Shown: piece after piece, positions 1-9,056 of the stretch
Numbering within the stretch: position 1 is the first letter of the stretch
How the letters are laid out: each line of letters opens with the position of its first letter
Origin: Sphingomonadaceae bacterium
GTDB lineage: Bacteria; Pseudomonadota; Alphaproteobacteria; Sphingomonadales; Sphingomonadaceae
NCBI GenBank assembly: GCA_947476425.1
Contig: CANJQJ010000024.1
Location: 1 to 43,571 of the forward strand
Reading direction: 5' to 3'
DNA length: 43,571 bases
Made by a program: the position numbers and the translations under genes
Notes under the pieces: model-generated
What the model saw: only the letters and a program-made list of their open reading frames with translations
Database searches by the model: none
Told to the model about the DNA's origin: nothing

Positions 1-229
1 ACCCAAAACCCCTTCCATCAACCCCGCAAACCATCGACCACACGCGACGAAATAGGCGCTGCGGATACGCTCGTCCTGATCAAACCGACAGTGCGTCAGG
101 ACGCCAATCCAGACCAACTACCGCTCCGTCATGAATACGATGGGCTAGGAATCGCAAAGGTGATGAGGATGCATCCGGCTGGCCATGGTCCGATAATCGG
201 AATTTCGATCTTATCCGGGAGGGATGGAA
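1..229. other. Left-edge non-coding stretch upstream of the first gene
   Basis: I see no convincing gene here. A plus-strand frame stays open from the edge to about position 240, but it has no recognisable motif and runs into the start of the next gene. The end of the stretch holds the ribosome binding site GGAGG (218-222) for the SnoaL-like gene. A minus-strand open stretch of about 39 codons reaches the left edge and could be part of a gene outside the window; it cannot be judged from this length. Confidence 0.4.
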
Positions 230-760
230 ATGAGCAATGACAGGCTGGAGCAGGCCGCCGACAAGCTCGAACTCTATGAACTGGTCGTATCCTATTGTCG
301 GGCGACGGATCGAAGGGATGTCGATTTGATGCGGGAATTATACCATTCCGATGCAATCGATGATCATGGCGCGCTGTTCTACGGCAGCGGAGAGGAGTTC
401 ATCGCTTTCCTGCCGGGTCCCATCACGGCCTTCGCAATCACAACGCATCACATCACCAATGCCTTGTTCAAAGTGGACGGCGATCGCGCCGAAGGCGAGA
501 GCTACCTCCTGGCATCGCACATCACCAAGGAAACGCCGCCGCGCAACCTGACGGTCAGCGGCCGCTATCTCGACAAGTTCGAACGCCGCGACGGACGGTG
601 GCGATTCAGCCATCGCGTGGCCATGATGGACTGGTCGAACTGGACGGCTGAGGAAATGCTGGCAATGTTGCCGCCCCGTCTCGATCGTCCCAGCGCGGTT
701 GGCACGGTTGATCGTACCGATCCATCCTATGCAATGCTGGCCATGTTTGCGGCGCCCTAA
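230..760 (+). CDS. SnoaL-like / NTF2-fold family protein
   Basis: A protein of about 176 residues with the cone-shaped alpha+beta barrel pattern of the SnoaL_4 group. It has an N-terminal helix (ELYELVVSYCRATDRRD), then LYHSDAIDDHG, and a late strand pair around DGRWRFSHRVAMMD. Relatives are small cyclases, isomerases, dehydratases or non-catalytic binding proteins often found in aromatic and steroid catabolic clusters. The start at 230 is preferred over 224 because GGAGG at 218-222 lies 7 bases before it and only 1 base before 224. It is the first gene of a plus-strand series followed by a P450, so a role on the same substrate is likely. The reaction cannot be deduced. Two further SnoaL-like genes occur at 15.5 and 34.3 kb. 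Confidence 0.8.
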   Translation: MSNDRLEQAADKLELYELVVSYCRATDRRDVDLMRELYHSDAIDDHGALFYGSGEEFIAFLPGPITAFAITTHHITNALFKVDGDRAEGESYLLASHITKETPPRNLTVSGRYLDKFERRDGRWRFSHRVAMMDWSNWTAEEMLAMLPPRLDRPSAVGTVDRTDPSYAMLAMFAAP

Positions 761-913
761 TTCGAAACGGCGCCGCAGCGCTTCCGCGAAACACTCCGCC
801 AAGGATCTAGCCAGAGCGATTACTACAGATTACAGAGAGCGCGCCTTCCACAACGAAGGAATGGCCACGTACGATCGCTGCCAAGAGCGACGGGATAGTT
901 GAGGAGATTACGG

Positions 914-2164
914 GTGAATAGCATTGTGAAGATAGATGTTCCCGTTCCGCCACCGCTCGATCCCGACCTTTTCGTTGACGTCGATCTGTTTGGCCAGGCG
1001 ATCAAGGCCGATCCCTCGGCACTGTTCATTCAATGGGCTGACAAGCCGCCATTCTACGTGAAGGTCGATGGGCATATTCATGCTGTTCTGTGCCAGCATG
1101 ACCAGGTGCAGTGGGCCTTGACCCATCCCGAGATCATAAGCTCAGAACCCCAGAAGGGCTGGGGCGCCGATCAGTTCGACTATTTCAATGGCCTGCCGCT
1201 TGTCCTGGATTATGATCCGCCGGAACATTCGCGGATGCGGCGACTGATGGCGCCGGGCTTTACGCCCAAGCGGATCGCCAGCTTCCGGACTGCGATCGAC
1301 ACAATGGTCAAAGAACTGATCGACGAAATGACGGTCAAGGGCCAGTTCGATATGGTCGAGGAGTTTGCGGCGCCGCTGATGTACGGCTTGCTGCTGGGCG
1401 GCCTGTTCGAGTTCCCCCGGGACGTCTGGCCGGTCTTGATCAACATGTCGAATGCCATGGCATTGGTCGCCACCGTTTCGGAAGGCGCACCCAAGCCCGC
1501 AGCCTATATGGAAGCCTATGACGCCGCCTATGCATTTTGCGGCAACCTGATCGAGGAGCGTCGCAACGCGCCTCCCATGGACGATCTGGTGGGCAGCATC
1601 ATCAAGGCGCATGACGACGAGGGTCTTCTTTCCACGACCGAGCTGTTTTCGACGCTCGTCCAGCTGTTTACCGGCGGCCTCGGCACCGTGATCGCGACGT
1701 CGAGCAACTGCATTCTGCGCCTGCTGCGCCATCCCGACCAGCTTCAATTGCTGCGCGATAATCCCAATCTGCTCAATCAGGCCATTGAAGAGTGCCTTCG
1801 CATCGATTCGCTCGGAAACTTTCGCCATCGTTTCGTGATCAAGGACCATATCATTGATGGCGTACCGATCTATCGCGGCATGATCGTGCATCTTTCGCTC
1901 GGTGCAGCCAACTATGATCCGGCCAAATATCCGGATCCCGCGCGCTTCGATATCATGCGCAATCCGAGAGACATTCTAACATTTGGCTATGGGCCACATT
2001 TCTGTCCGGGCAATGTCCTTGCCCGTTCCGTTCTCCGCGCCGCCGTTGGCCAATTGATCACGCGTTTCCCTAACCTTCGGCTGGCGGATCCGAACGAAAC
2101 CATTGTCTACGGAGGAATGCCGACCGAGCGCTTCCCGCTCCATGTCAATCTGCGTGTGGATTGA
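914..2164 (+). CDS. Cytochrome P450 (first of two), atypical I-helix
   Basis: A soluble bacterial P450 of about 416 residues, expected to use ferredoxin and a ferredoxin reductase. The heme-ligand loop is FGYGPHFCPG with Cys364, and the K-helix ExxR is present in EECLR. The I-helix reads TGGLGTV (253-259). Thr258 is kept, but the acidic residue usually just before it is Gly257, which may alter proton delivery and oxygen activation. The GTG start at 914 is chosen because GAGGAG at 901-906 is 7 bases upstream; a TTG at 899 is in frame but overlaps that site. No redox partner is adjacent. The ferredoxin at 12.4 kb and the reductase at 9.1 kb are candidates. The neighbours suggest oxidation of a hydrophobic carbon source. 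Confidence 0.93.
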   Translation: MNSIVKIDVPVPPPLDPDLFVDVDLFGQAIKADPSALFIQWADKPPFYVKVDGHIHAVLCQHDQVQWALTHPEIISSEPQKGWGADQFDYFNGLPLVLDYDPPEHSRMRRLMAPGFTPKRIASFRTAIDTMVKELIDEMTVKGQFDMVEEFAAPLMYGLLLGGLFEFPRDVWPVLINMSNAMALVATVSEGAPKPAAYMEAYDAAYAFCGNLIEERRNAPPMDDLVGSIIKAHDDEGLLSTTELFSTLVQLFTGGLGTVIATSSNCILRLLRHPDQLQLLRDNPNLLNQAIEECLRIDSLGNFRHRFVIKDHIIDGVPIYRGMIVHLSLGAANYDPAKYPDPARFDIMRNPRDILTFGYGPHFCPGNVLARSVLRAAVGQLITRFPNLRLADPNETIVYGGMPTERFPLHVNLRVD

Positions 2165-2390
2165 AGCCAGACCGCCAGTTTGAGACAAGTTTCTATCGCG
2201 GACGTCGGGCATAGGGAGCACCGATGCCCCGCCAGTTATTTGCACCCGCGTACAATTCGGGGGTGGGACCCTTTACAGTCCCGCCCATCCGCGCGATCCT
2301 CGCCGGCGAAGGCTTCAACAGATAGATCGAGTGGGAGAAAGCGATGCACCGGCATAGCACCGCCATCGCCCGGCCTTCATTGGAGGATGA

Positions 2391-4589
2391 ATGAGCGATA
2401 CCCGTATCGGCATGTGCAAGATCTGCCCGGCCTGCTGCCCCATCGAGGTGACCATCGAACAGGGCCGCGCGGTTAGTATCGCGGGGGATCGCCAGTCGCC
2501 GAGCTATGGCGGCTATACCTGCCCCAAGGGACGCGCGATGCCCGATGCTCATTATGGTCCCCAGCGGCTCCTTCACAGCCAGCGTCGAACCGCCGAAGGT
2601 TCGTTCGCGCCGATTACATCCGATGCGGCTATCGACGAGGTCGCCGCGAAACTCCGCGCGATCATCGACGAACATGGCCCTGATTCGATCGGCCTGCTGG
2701 TCGGAAGTGGGTTGGCCGCCAATCCGATGAACGCAGCAGTCTCGGCTGCGTTCATGATGGCGCTCGGCACCTTCGACGAGCGCTTCTATTCGGTGATGAC
2801 GATCGATCAGCCCGGCAAGGTGATGGCGCAGGCGCTCCACGGCCGCTGGTTGCCGGGGCCGCAGCGGTTCCGCGATTCTGACGTCTGGGTGATGGTCGGC
2901 GCGAATCCCGTGGTCTCCAAGATGGGGCTCGAGCAGAACCCGGCAATGGCGATCAAGCAGGCGATCAAGCGCGGCATGAAGCTGATCATGATCGATCCGC
3001 GCGCGACCGAGACCGGCCGCAACGCCTTTCTCCATCTCCAGCCGCAGCCTGGGCAGGACGCAACGCTGCTCGCGGGCTTCCTTCACATCATCCTGTCGGA
3101 GCAGCGCTACGACACCGCCTTCGTTGCCGAGAATACGCAAGGCATCGAGCCACTGGCGCGCGCGGTCGCCCGCTTCACCCCCGAGCATGTCGCCGCGATC
3201 ACTGGGGTTCCCGCCGAACAGATCCTCCTCGCAGCCCGCACCTTCGCGGAGGCCGAACGCGGCTGCATCATCACCGGCACCGGACCGCATTTCGCGCTCC
3301 ACGGCACGCTCGTCGAATATCTCGCACTGTGCATCAACACGGTTTGCGGCCGCTGGACACGTGCGGGCGAGGACAATGCGCATCCGCATGTCGTGCTCCC
3401 CGAGGTCGAGGTCCGCGCGCAGCCGCTCGCGCCCTACGTGCCGTGGGACGACAGCGTGCGCTGCCGAATCAATAACCTGCCGAAGACGATATCGGGCGCT
3501 CCATGCGGCACACTGGCTGACGAGATCCTTACGCCTGGCAACGGCCAGATTCGCGCGCTGATCTGTGCGGGAAGCAATCCGATGGTCGCGCTTCCCGGCC
3601 AGGCGCGCACCGAACAGGCCCTTGAATCGCTCGATCTTCTGGTGTCGATGGACGTCGAGCTATCCAATACCGCGCGCATGGCGGATTACATCCTTGCCGA
3701 CCGGATGGCGCTCGAGACACCGGGGATCACGCAATATACCGAATCGGTCAAATATTACGGCGTCTGGACACACGCTTATGAGGAGCCCTACGCGCACTAT
3801 TCCCCGGCGGTGGTCGAACCTCCGGAGGGTTCCGATGTGCTTGAGGTCTGGCAATTCATCTACGAGATCGCACGCAAGCTCGGGCTCTCACTGACGCTCT
3901 ACGCCAACCCGGCGGGATTCGGCGAGCATTGGGAGAAGCTGCCTGTCGCGGTGCCGATGCCGATGGACAAGCGTCCGAGCTCGGAAGAACTGATGGAGAT
4001 GCTATGCGCCGGGTCGCGCGTCCCTCTGGCAGAGATCAAGTCGCACGCTCATGGACACCTCTATGACGCGCTCGACAATGTCGTGCTGCCCCGTGACCCA
4101 GCTTGCACCACGCGGCTCGAACTCGCCGACATTCGGATGATGTCGGAGCTGGACACGGTGTTCACCGAAAATGGAGCGACCGCAGCGCCCAGCGCTGATT
4201 TCCCGTTGCTGTTCACATCACGGCGCAGCAGCCTGATGTACAATTCGATCGGGCGACTCAATCCCATGCAGGGTGGACGGCAGGGCTATAATCCGGCCTT
4301 CCTCAATCCTGCCGATCTCGAGCGCCACGGCCTGCGCACGGGGGACCTGATCCGCATTCGATCACGGCATGGCGAGGTGATCGGTATCGCCGAGGCGGAA
4401 GCCGGGTTGCGTCCCGGCACCCTGTCGATGTCGCACGGCTTCGGCGTCAATCCGGGTGAGGCCGCCGATCCGATCGGCCAGGGCGCCTGTACCTCGGCGC
4501 TGATGGATGCCAATGCCGAATATGATCCGCTGTTCGGCCAGCCTCGCATGAGCGCAATACCAGTGGCAATCAGTGCACTGGCGGCGTGA
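2391..4589 (+). CDS. Molybdopterin-dependent oxidoreductase, DMSO-reductase superfamily
   Basis: A 732-residue enzyme expected to carry bis-MGD molybdenum (or tungsten) and one [4Fe-4S] cluster. The cluster motif is Cys9, Cys12, Cys16 and Cys44 (CX2CX3CX27C) with the usual Lys46 after it. The central part has IDPRATETGRNAFLHLQPQPGQD, split here as IDPRATE and PQPGQD, typical of MGD binding. The C-terminal 120 residues form the molybdopterin dinucleotide-binding domain (SRRSSLMYNS, LNPADLERHGL, GDLIRIRSRHGEV). No signal peptide is visible, so it is probably cytoplasmic. The Cys, Sec or Ser that usually binds the metal is not evident: the corresponding stretch seems to be MTIDQPGKVM around Asp139. 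GGAGG at 2382-2386 supports the start. The substrate is unknown; hydroxylation or reduction in the same pathway as the flanking P450 is an inference. Confidence 0.9.
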   Translation: MSDTRIGMCKICPACCPIEVTIEQGRAVSIAGDRQSPSYGGYTCPKGRAMPDAHYGPQRLLHSQRRTAEGSFAPITSDAAIDEVAAKLRAIIDEHGPDSIGLLVGSGLAANPMNAAVSAAFMMALGTFDERFYSVMTIDQPGKVMAQALHGRWLPGPQRFRDSDVWVMVGANPVVSKMGLEQNPAMAIKQAIKRGMKLIMIDPRATETGRNAFLHLQPQPGQDATLLAGFLHIILSEQRYDTAFVAENTQGIEPLARAVARFTPEHVAAITGVPAEQILLAARTFAEAERGCIITGTGPHFALHGTLVEYLALCINTVCGRWTRAGEDNAHPHVVLPEVEVRAQPLAPYVPWDDSVRCRINNLPKTISGAPCGTLADEILTPGNGQIRALICAGSNPMVALPGQARTEQALESLDLLVSMDVELSNTARMADYILADRMALETPGITQYTESVKYYGVWTHAYEEPYAHYSPAVVEPPEGSDVLEVWQFIYEIARKLGLSLTLYANPAGFGEHWEKLPVAVPMPMDKRPSSEELMEMLCAGSRVPLAEIKSHAHGHLYDALDNVVLPRDPACTTRLELADIRMMSELDTVFTENGATAAPSADFPLLFTSRRSSLMYNSIGRLNPMQGGRQGYNPAFLNPADLERHGLRTGDLIRIRSRHGEVIGIAEAEAGLRPGTLSMSHGFGVNPGEAADPIGQGACTSALMDANAEYDPLFGQPRMSAIPVAISALAA

Positions 4590-4770
4590 AGCCGCGAAAT
4601 GGAACGCGTCATCCGCTTCGGACGCTGGCACAAAACTGATCCAGCCAAGCCGGCCTATTCCTTGTAACCGGGGTTCAATGACGGTTCTGGACGGCTTCGC
4701 AGGGTCACCATAAGGTCGGCTAAACCGCTCCGGCTATCCAGGGGCGAATTACAAAAAAGGGACGAGGATC

Positions 4771-6177
4771 ATGGCAACCGACACGCTGACGCGCATGCCC
4801 CTTGATACGGAGCATTTGCCGTTGCTCGACCAACAGGTGTTCGATTGGTTGACGGCGCGCTTTGGCGCTCCCCCGCTGGAATTCAATCGCGTCTTGCGGT
4901 GGCGGACTGGCTGGGAAGCTACGGTAAGCATCGACGGCAAGGAGCAGGGCCTGGTCGTGCGCGCGAATCGCGGCGGAAGTTTCAAGCCACCGATCTCGCT
5001 CGAACTGGAAGCGCGCCTGCATGATGTCATGGAAGCCAATGGGGTGCTGGTTCCTCATGTCTATGGCATGATCGATGAACCGTTGGCGATCGTGATGGAA
5101 AAACTGCCCGGCGGCATCAACACGAATCTGATCAAGAATCCCGACGATCGCTGGAAGGTGCGGCGAGAGTTCGTCGAAATGCTGGCAATATTGCATGAGG
5201 CGCCGGTCGACGATTTCCGCGCGGTCGGCATGTCCGTGGCCGCGGATCCGGTCCGCGGCTCGCTCGAATATTATCAATATAATTGCGAGCATGTCCGCAA
5301 GGCGAGCGCCGGGCGGCCGATCCCGTTCCTCGAATTTCTCGACCGCTGGCTTGAACGCAACATGCCGACGGATCGCACACGCACCGGACTCGTCACCGCC
5401 GATTCAGCGCAGTTCATGCACGACGATGATCGTTTCACTGGGCTCATCGATTTCGAGATGGCGTATGTCGGCGATCCCGCCGCGGAGTTTGCCGGCTTTC
5501 GCGTGCGCGACACGACGGAGCCGCTTGGCGACATCGGCAAGCTCAGGGACTATTACGAGGAAATCACGGGCGATCACGTCACGCGCAAGCTCATCGCCTA
5601 TCACACCGCAGGATATTCCGGCACGGCGGGCTTCATTACCTGGCCGCTCGCCTTCGAATGCGATCCTGACGTCGATTTCGTCGCCTATCTGCAATTCACG
5701 ATGTGCATGTGCCGCTGGGGCTTGCAGGGGGTGATGGAGTTCATGGACCTGCCATCGGAGCCGATTGCGGAGCCGGTCGCCAACACCGTCCTTCCCTTCC
5801 CGTTCACCGGGACGCAGGCCAAAGCCAACGCGACATTCTGGAAGACCGACGACAAGGCGCTCTCCTATCATCTTGAGGCCGCCCAAGCGCTTGCCCAATA
5901 TCTGGAGCGCTGCGCTATCTTCGGTCAGTCGATCCTCGAGGCCGATCTCCTCGACATTCGTGAACTTACCGGCAAGTCGGCTCGCACTCGCGAGGAGGCG
6001 GATGGAATGCTTGCCGACTGGATCTGCACCAAGGCCGGGGCGGAAGACGATGTCAGGCTGGTGCTGTTCTTCGATCGATGGTTCCAGCGACAGAATTTCC
6101 TGCTGAAGGGCTGTGGCACGCAATCCTGGTACACGGAGGTCTGGCTGCAGCCGATCGCCGCACGGCCGGGCGAGTAG
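4771..6177 (+). CDS. Phosphotransferase (APH)-like family protein with degenerate catalytic loop
   Basis: A 468-residue protein with the aminoglycoside-phosphotransferase/choline-kinase fold. The N-lobe (1-110) has RTGWEATVSIDG and IVMEKLPGG; the C-lobe carries GLIDFEMAYVGDP with Asp227. The catalytic loop, normally H-G-D-x4-N, reads TADSAQFM (209-216). Asp211 remains, but the His and the metal-binding Asn are replaced, so the protein may be a weak kinase or a pseudokinase. The C-terminal 150 residues (about 320-468) extend beyond the usual fold and are unassigned. APH-like proteins are frequent in acyl-CoA and xenobiotic catabolic clusters of actinobacteria and sphingomonads, where their substrates are mostly unknown. 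The next gene (SDR) starts 15 bases after the stop, so the two are likely cotranscribed. Confidence 0.83.
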   Translation: MATDTLTRMPLDTEHLPLLDQQVFDWLTARFGAPPLEFNRVLRWRTGWEATVSIDGKEQGLVVRANRGGSFKPPISLELEARLHDVMEANGVLVPHVYGMIDEPLAIVMEKLPGGINTNLIKNPDDRWKVRREFVEMLAILHEAPVDDFRAVGMSVAADPVRGSLEYYQYNCEHVRKASAGRPIPFLEFLDRWLERNMPTDRTRTGLVTADSAQFMHDDDRFTGLIDFEMAYVGDPAAEFAGFRVRDTTEPLGDIGKLRDYYEEITGDHVTRKLIAYHTAGYSGTAGFITWPLAFECDPDVDFVAYLQFTMCMCRWGLQGVMEFMDLPSEPIAEPVANTVLPFPFTGTQAKANATFWKTDDKALSYHLEAAQALAQYLERCAIFGQSILEADLLDIRELTGKSARTREEADGMLADWICTKAGAEDDVRLVLFFDRWFQRQNFLLKGCGTQSWYTEVWLQPIAARPGE

Positions 6178-6192
6178 GGAACCACACCGATC

Positions 6193-6951
6193 ATGGGCAT
6201 GCTGGAAGGCAAGGTTGTTCTCATCACCGGTGCCGGCGCGGGGCTGGGGCGCGTGGCGTCGCTGCTCTACGCGAAGGAAGGTGCAAAGATTGCCGTTGCT
6301 GCACGCACCGTCGCGACGCTGGAGACACTTGTCTCCGAGATCGAAGCGTTCGGCGGCGAGGCGTTTGCCGTGCCTGTCGACATCACCGACGAAAGACAGG
6401 TCGAGCAGATGGTCGAGGCCGTGGCCGGCCATTTCGGGAGGCTGGATTGTGCTCTGAATAATGCCGGCGGAATTCCACAGGAAGCATTCACCGCCGACAG
6501 TTCGACGGAGGAATGGCTCCGCATCATGAACCTCAACCTGACCGGCACCTATTTTTGCGTCAAGCACGAGATACGCGCGATGCTGAAGACCGGAGGGGGA
6601 GCGATCGTCAATGTCGCATCGGGCGCCGCGCATAAAGGCGTTCCGGGGTTGGCTGCCTACAGCGCCAGCAAACACGGGGTAATCGGCCTTACGCGCACGG
6701 CTGCCGCGGAATATGCAAGGCAACATATCCGGGTGAACGCGATCAATCCGGGGATCATCAACACCGAATCCTACGCGCGGCATGGTGTCGATTATAACTC
6801 GTTCCTGCCCACCCCGATGGGCCGCATCGCCGAACCCGAGGAAGTGGCCAACACCGCGTGCTGGCTGCTTTCGGATCAAGCATCATATGTTACGGGTCAA
6901 TCGCTCGACATCGATGGCGGCCGGACCTCCGCAGCATTTATCTTGCCCTAG
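6193..6951 (+). CDS. Short-chain dehydrogenase/reductase (classical SDR)
   Basis: A 252-residue NAD(P)-dependent oxidoreductase. The cofactor loop TGAGAGLG is near residue 13, NNAGG follows the fourth strand, and catalytic Ser lies in NVASGAAHKG. The Tyr156-Lys160 pair sits in YSASKHG, and the C-terminal segment LDIDGG is typical of the family. It probably oxidises a hydroxyl group to a ketone, or the reverse, in the local catabolic pathway, for example on a product of the upstream P450. It is the last gene of the plus-strand series and converges on the YhdH-like gene 52 bases away. The substrate cannot be assigned. Confidence 0.93.
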   Translation: MGMLEGKVVLITGAGAGLGRVASLLYAKEGAKIAVAARTVATLETLVSEIEAFGGEAFAVPVDITDERQVEQMVEAVAGHFGRLDCALNNAGGIPQEAFTADSSTEEWLRIMNLNLTGTYFCVKHEIRAMLKTGGGAIVNVASGAAHKGVPGLAAYSASKHGVIGLTRTAAAEYARQHIRVNAINPGIINTESYARHGVDYNSFLPTPMGRIAEPEEVANTACWLLSDQASYVTGQSLDIDGGRTSAAFILP

Positions 6952-7003
6952 GAGCGCCATTCGGTCGACAATTGCCCGGCCATGAAGTGACTGCGTGCGT
7001 CGG

Positions 7004-7990
7004 TTATTTCGAACCCATATTTACGATCAAGCGGCCAAGGACCGCACCTTCCAAAAGTCTGTTCGCACCTTCGATGGCTTGCGACAACGGGATCTCCGTC
7101 GTCATCCGGTCAATCACCCGGAAATCCGGCACGGTGGCGAGGCGAGCCCAGGCTTGCTCTCGTTCCGCAATCGATCGGTTCACGCTATTGATCCCGACGA
7201 GCGTGACACCCCGCAAGATGAATGGCGCAACTGTTGCGGGAAAATCCATGCCCTGCGCCAGACCGCACGCTATAGCGACACCATCATCCTTGAGGCCGGC
7301 GCAGACGTTGGCAAGCGTGTGGCTGCCTGCATTGTCGATAGCGGCCGCCCAAACCGCCTTCCCCAGCGGCTTGCCGGGAGCACTGAGCGTACCGCGATCG
7401 ATCACCTCATCAGCGCCCAGCATCTTGAGATAATCCACCTCGTGTGCGCGTCCTGTCGAGGCGACGACGGTGTAACCGAGCCTGTGCAGAAGGTGGATCG
7501 CAATGCCGCCGACGCCGCCGCCGGCGCCCGTTACGAGGACAGGACCGTCGGTCGGCACCACTCCATGGCGTTCGATCGCCATGACGCTCAGCATCGCAGT
7601 CAGGCCTGCCGTACCGAAAGCCATGGCGCGTGCAGTAGATAAGCCGGACGCCAGAGGCACAAGCCAACCCCCTTTGACGCGCGCGCGTTCGGCCATGCCA
7701 CCCCAATGACTTTCGCCCACGCCAAATCCGGTGAGCACTACGCGATCGCCCGGCACAAACTTCGCGTGACCGCTCGCCTCCACGATCCCCGCGAAGTCGA
7801 CACCGGGAACGAGAGGGAACCGCTGGACGATCCGGCCCTTCCCTGTGATCGCGAGCGCATCCTTGTAGTTGAGGGTTGAATATTCGACCCTTACGGTCAC
7901 ATCCCCGACGGGGAGATCCTCCTCAGAGATATCGGAGATGTCCGCATGGTAGCCGGTGTCATCCTTGTCGACGATCAAAGCTCTAAACAT
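7004..7990 (-). CDS. YhdH/AcuI-type NADPH-dependent enoyl/acrylyl-CoA reductase (MDR superfamily)
   Basis: A 328-residue zinc-independent medium-chain dehydrogenase/reductase, close to the usual 324-330 residues of YhdH/AcuI. Visible features are STLNYKDALAITGKG near residue 40, PGVDFAGIV, the nucleotide loop LVTGAGGGVGGIA, and GINSVNR near residue 265, all characteristic of this subgroup. Members reduce acryloyl-CoA or related enones with NADPH; here the enzyme may remove a double bond from a pathway intermediate or detoxify an enal. The start at 7990 has GAAGGA upstream at suitable spacing; an ATG at 8008 is an alternative. It lies 82 bases downstream of the LysR gene on the same strand. 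Confidence 0.92.
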   Translation of the reverse strand: MFRALIVDKDDTGYHADISDISEEDLPVGDVTVRVEYSTLNYKDALAITGKGRIVQRFPLVPGVDFAGIVEASGHAKFVPGDRVVLTGFGVGESHWGGMAERARVKGGWLVPLASGLSTARAMAFGTAGLTAMLSVMAIERHGVVPTDGPVLVTGAGGGVGGIAIHLLHRLGYTVVASTGRAHEVDYLKMLGADEVIDRGTLSAPGKPLGKAVWAAAIDNAGSHTLANVCAGLKDDGVAIACGLAQGMDFPATVAPFILRGVTLVGINSVNRSIAEREQAWARLATVPDFRVIDRMTTEIPLSQAIEGANRLLEGAVLGRLIVNMGSK

Positions 7991-8072
7991 TTCCCGTCCT
8001 TCGTTCATACGGAATGCTTCCCACTCGAATTGAGTTTGGCAAGGCGCTTTAAAAGCGATTGAGCTGGCCCCT

Positions 8073-8954
8073 TCATACTGCCTCCACGCAAAGACGTATA
8101 AAGGCCTCGATCGCGGTGGTGCGATATTTGCGGCGGTTAAGCACGATAGAGAAGCGACGACCAAGGTCGATGTCGGGGACTCTGATTTGGGCCAGCCGGC
8201 CAGTGGCAAAATCATCCTCGAGCGCGAGCCGCGAAATGCAGCCGACCACGCCGCCGAGGCTGACGTAGCGCTTGATTGCCTCGAAATGCTCAAGCTCGAT
8301 CTCGATGCGCCAGTTCCGGCTATGCGGCTTCATCGCACGGTCCAGGGTCCGGCGGGTGCCCGATCCCCGTTCTCTCACGACCCACGCCGTGTCGAGCAGA
8401 CGGTCGATTGGCCAGGTACCGCCAGCAAGTGGGTGATCCGGTGCACAGAAGATGGCGAGTTCGTCGCTGCGCCAGTCAACGACGTCAAGCAGCGGATCGG
8501 TGCATTCACCTTCGATGAGCGCCAGATCGATGTCGAAATCGATCAGCCGTTCTGTAATTTGATCCGTATTGCCAACCTCCAAAATAATCGAACCGCTTCG
8601 ATAGTCGGTGCGATATCGCGAGATCAGTGCCGGCGCGAGATAGTCGCCGATGGTAACGGTCGCTCCGATTTTCAGGGCCGCCCCACCATCGCGCCCGGCA
8701 AGCAGCGCATCGATCTCCTCGCCACGGTCGAGCATCTCGATGGCACGCGGTAGAAGCGCTCTTCCGATTTCGTTCAATGCAAGCCGTTTGCCGGAGCGGT
8801 CGAATACCGCGCATCCAGAACGGCGTTCGAATTCGGAAAGCGAGGTGCTCGCAGCGGATTGCGACATGCCGAGCCGACCGGCTGCAATCGACACATTTTC
8901 GGTACGTGCAATTCCAACGAAAACTTCGAGCTGGCGAAGGCTGAACCGCAACAT
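8073..8954 (-). CDS. LysR-family transcriptional regulator
   Basis: A 293-residue regulator, the normal LysR length. Residues 1-60 form the winged helix-turn-helix (LRQLEVFVGIARTENVSIAA, then GRLGMSQSAAST), followed by a linker helix and an effector-binding domain from about residue 90 (IGATVTIGDYLAP, DLALIEGE, FCAPDHPLAGG). The effector is unknown. It is transcribed away from the ferredoxin reductase gene across a 102-base AT-rich gap, the common layout for a LysR regulator and its target, and toward the YhdH-like gene. Control of one or both neighbours is inferred from this arrangement. Confidence 0.93.
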   Translation of the reverse strand: MLRFSLRQLEVFVGIARTENVSIAAGRLGMSQSAASTSLSEFERRSGCAVFDRSGKRLALNEIGRALLPRAIEMLDRGEEIDALLAGRDGGAALKIGATVTIGDYLAPALISRYRTDYRSGSIILEVGNTDQITERLIDFDIDLALIEGECTDPLLDVVDWRSDELAIFCAPDHPLAGGTWPIDRLLDTAWVVRERGSGTRRTLDRAMKPHSRNWRIEIELEHFEAIKRYVSLGGVVGCISRLALEDDFATGRLAQIRVPDIDLGRRFSIVLNRRKYRTTAIEAFIRLCVEAV

Positions 8955-9056
8955 GGCATATCCATAAACTAGATAATATATAACAACACTATCAATTTTA
9001 TCGAATAACAAAAGGCGGGCAAAGCGCTGCGGGTCCACAACGAAGGGAACCGGGCC
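8955..9056. promoter_or_regulatory. Divergent promoter region between LysR and ferredoxin reductase genes
   Basis: The first 55 bases of this gap are strikingly AT-rich compared with the GC-rich surroundings. An inverted repeat TTAT-CGA-ATAA lies near 8998-9008 and has the size of a LysR T-N11-A type box. A ribosome binding site (GAAGGGAA) precedes the reductase start. The gap must hold promoters for both genes; exact -10 and -35 boxes cannot be fixed by eye. Confidence 0.55.

Noticed and set aside
1-240. Plus-strand frame open from the left edge
   Set aside because: No motif, unusual composition and overlap with the first gene start; likely chance.
2193-3389. A 398-codon minus-strand frame opposite the molybdoenzyme
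   Set aside because: The molybdoenzyme has its Fe-S and MGD motifs on the plus strand; the minus frame is a shadow.
5404-6879. A 491-codon minus-strand frame opposite the phosphotransferase-like and SDR genes
   Set aside because: It crosses two well-supported genes and has an Arg/His-rich composition without motifs, as expected for an antisense shadow.
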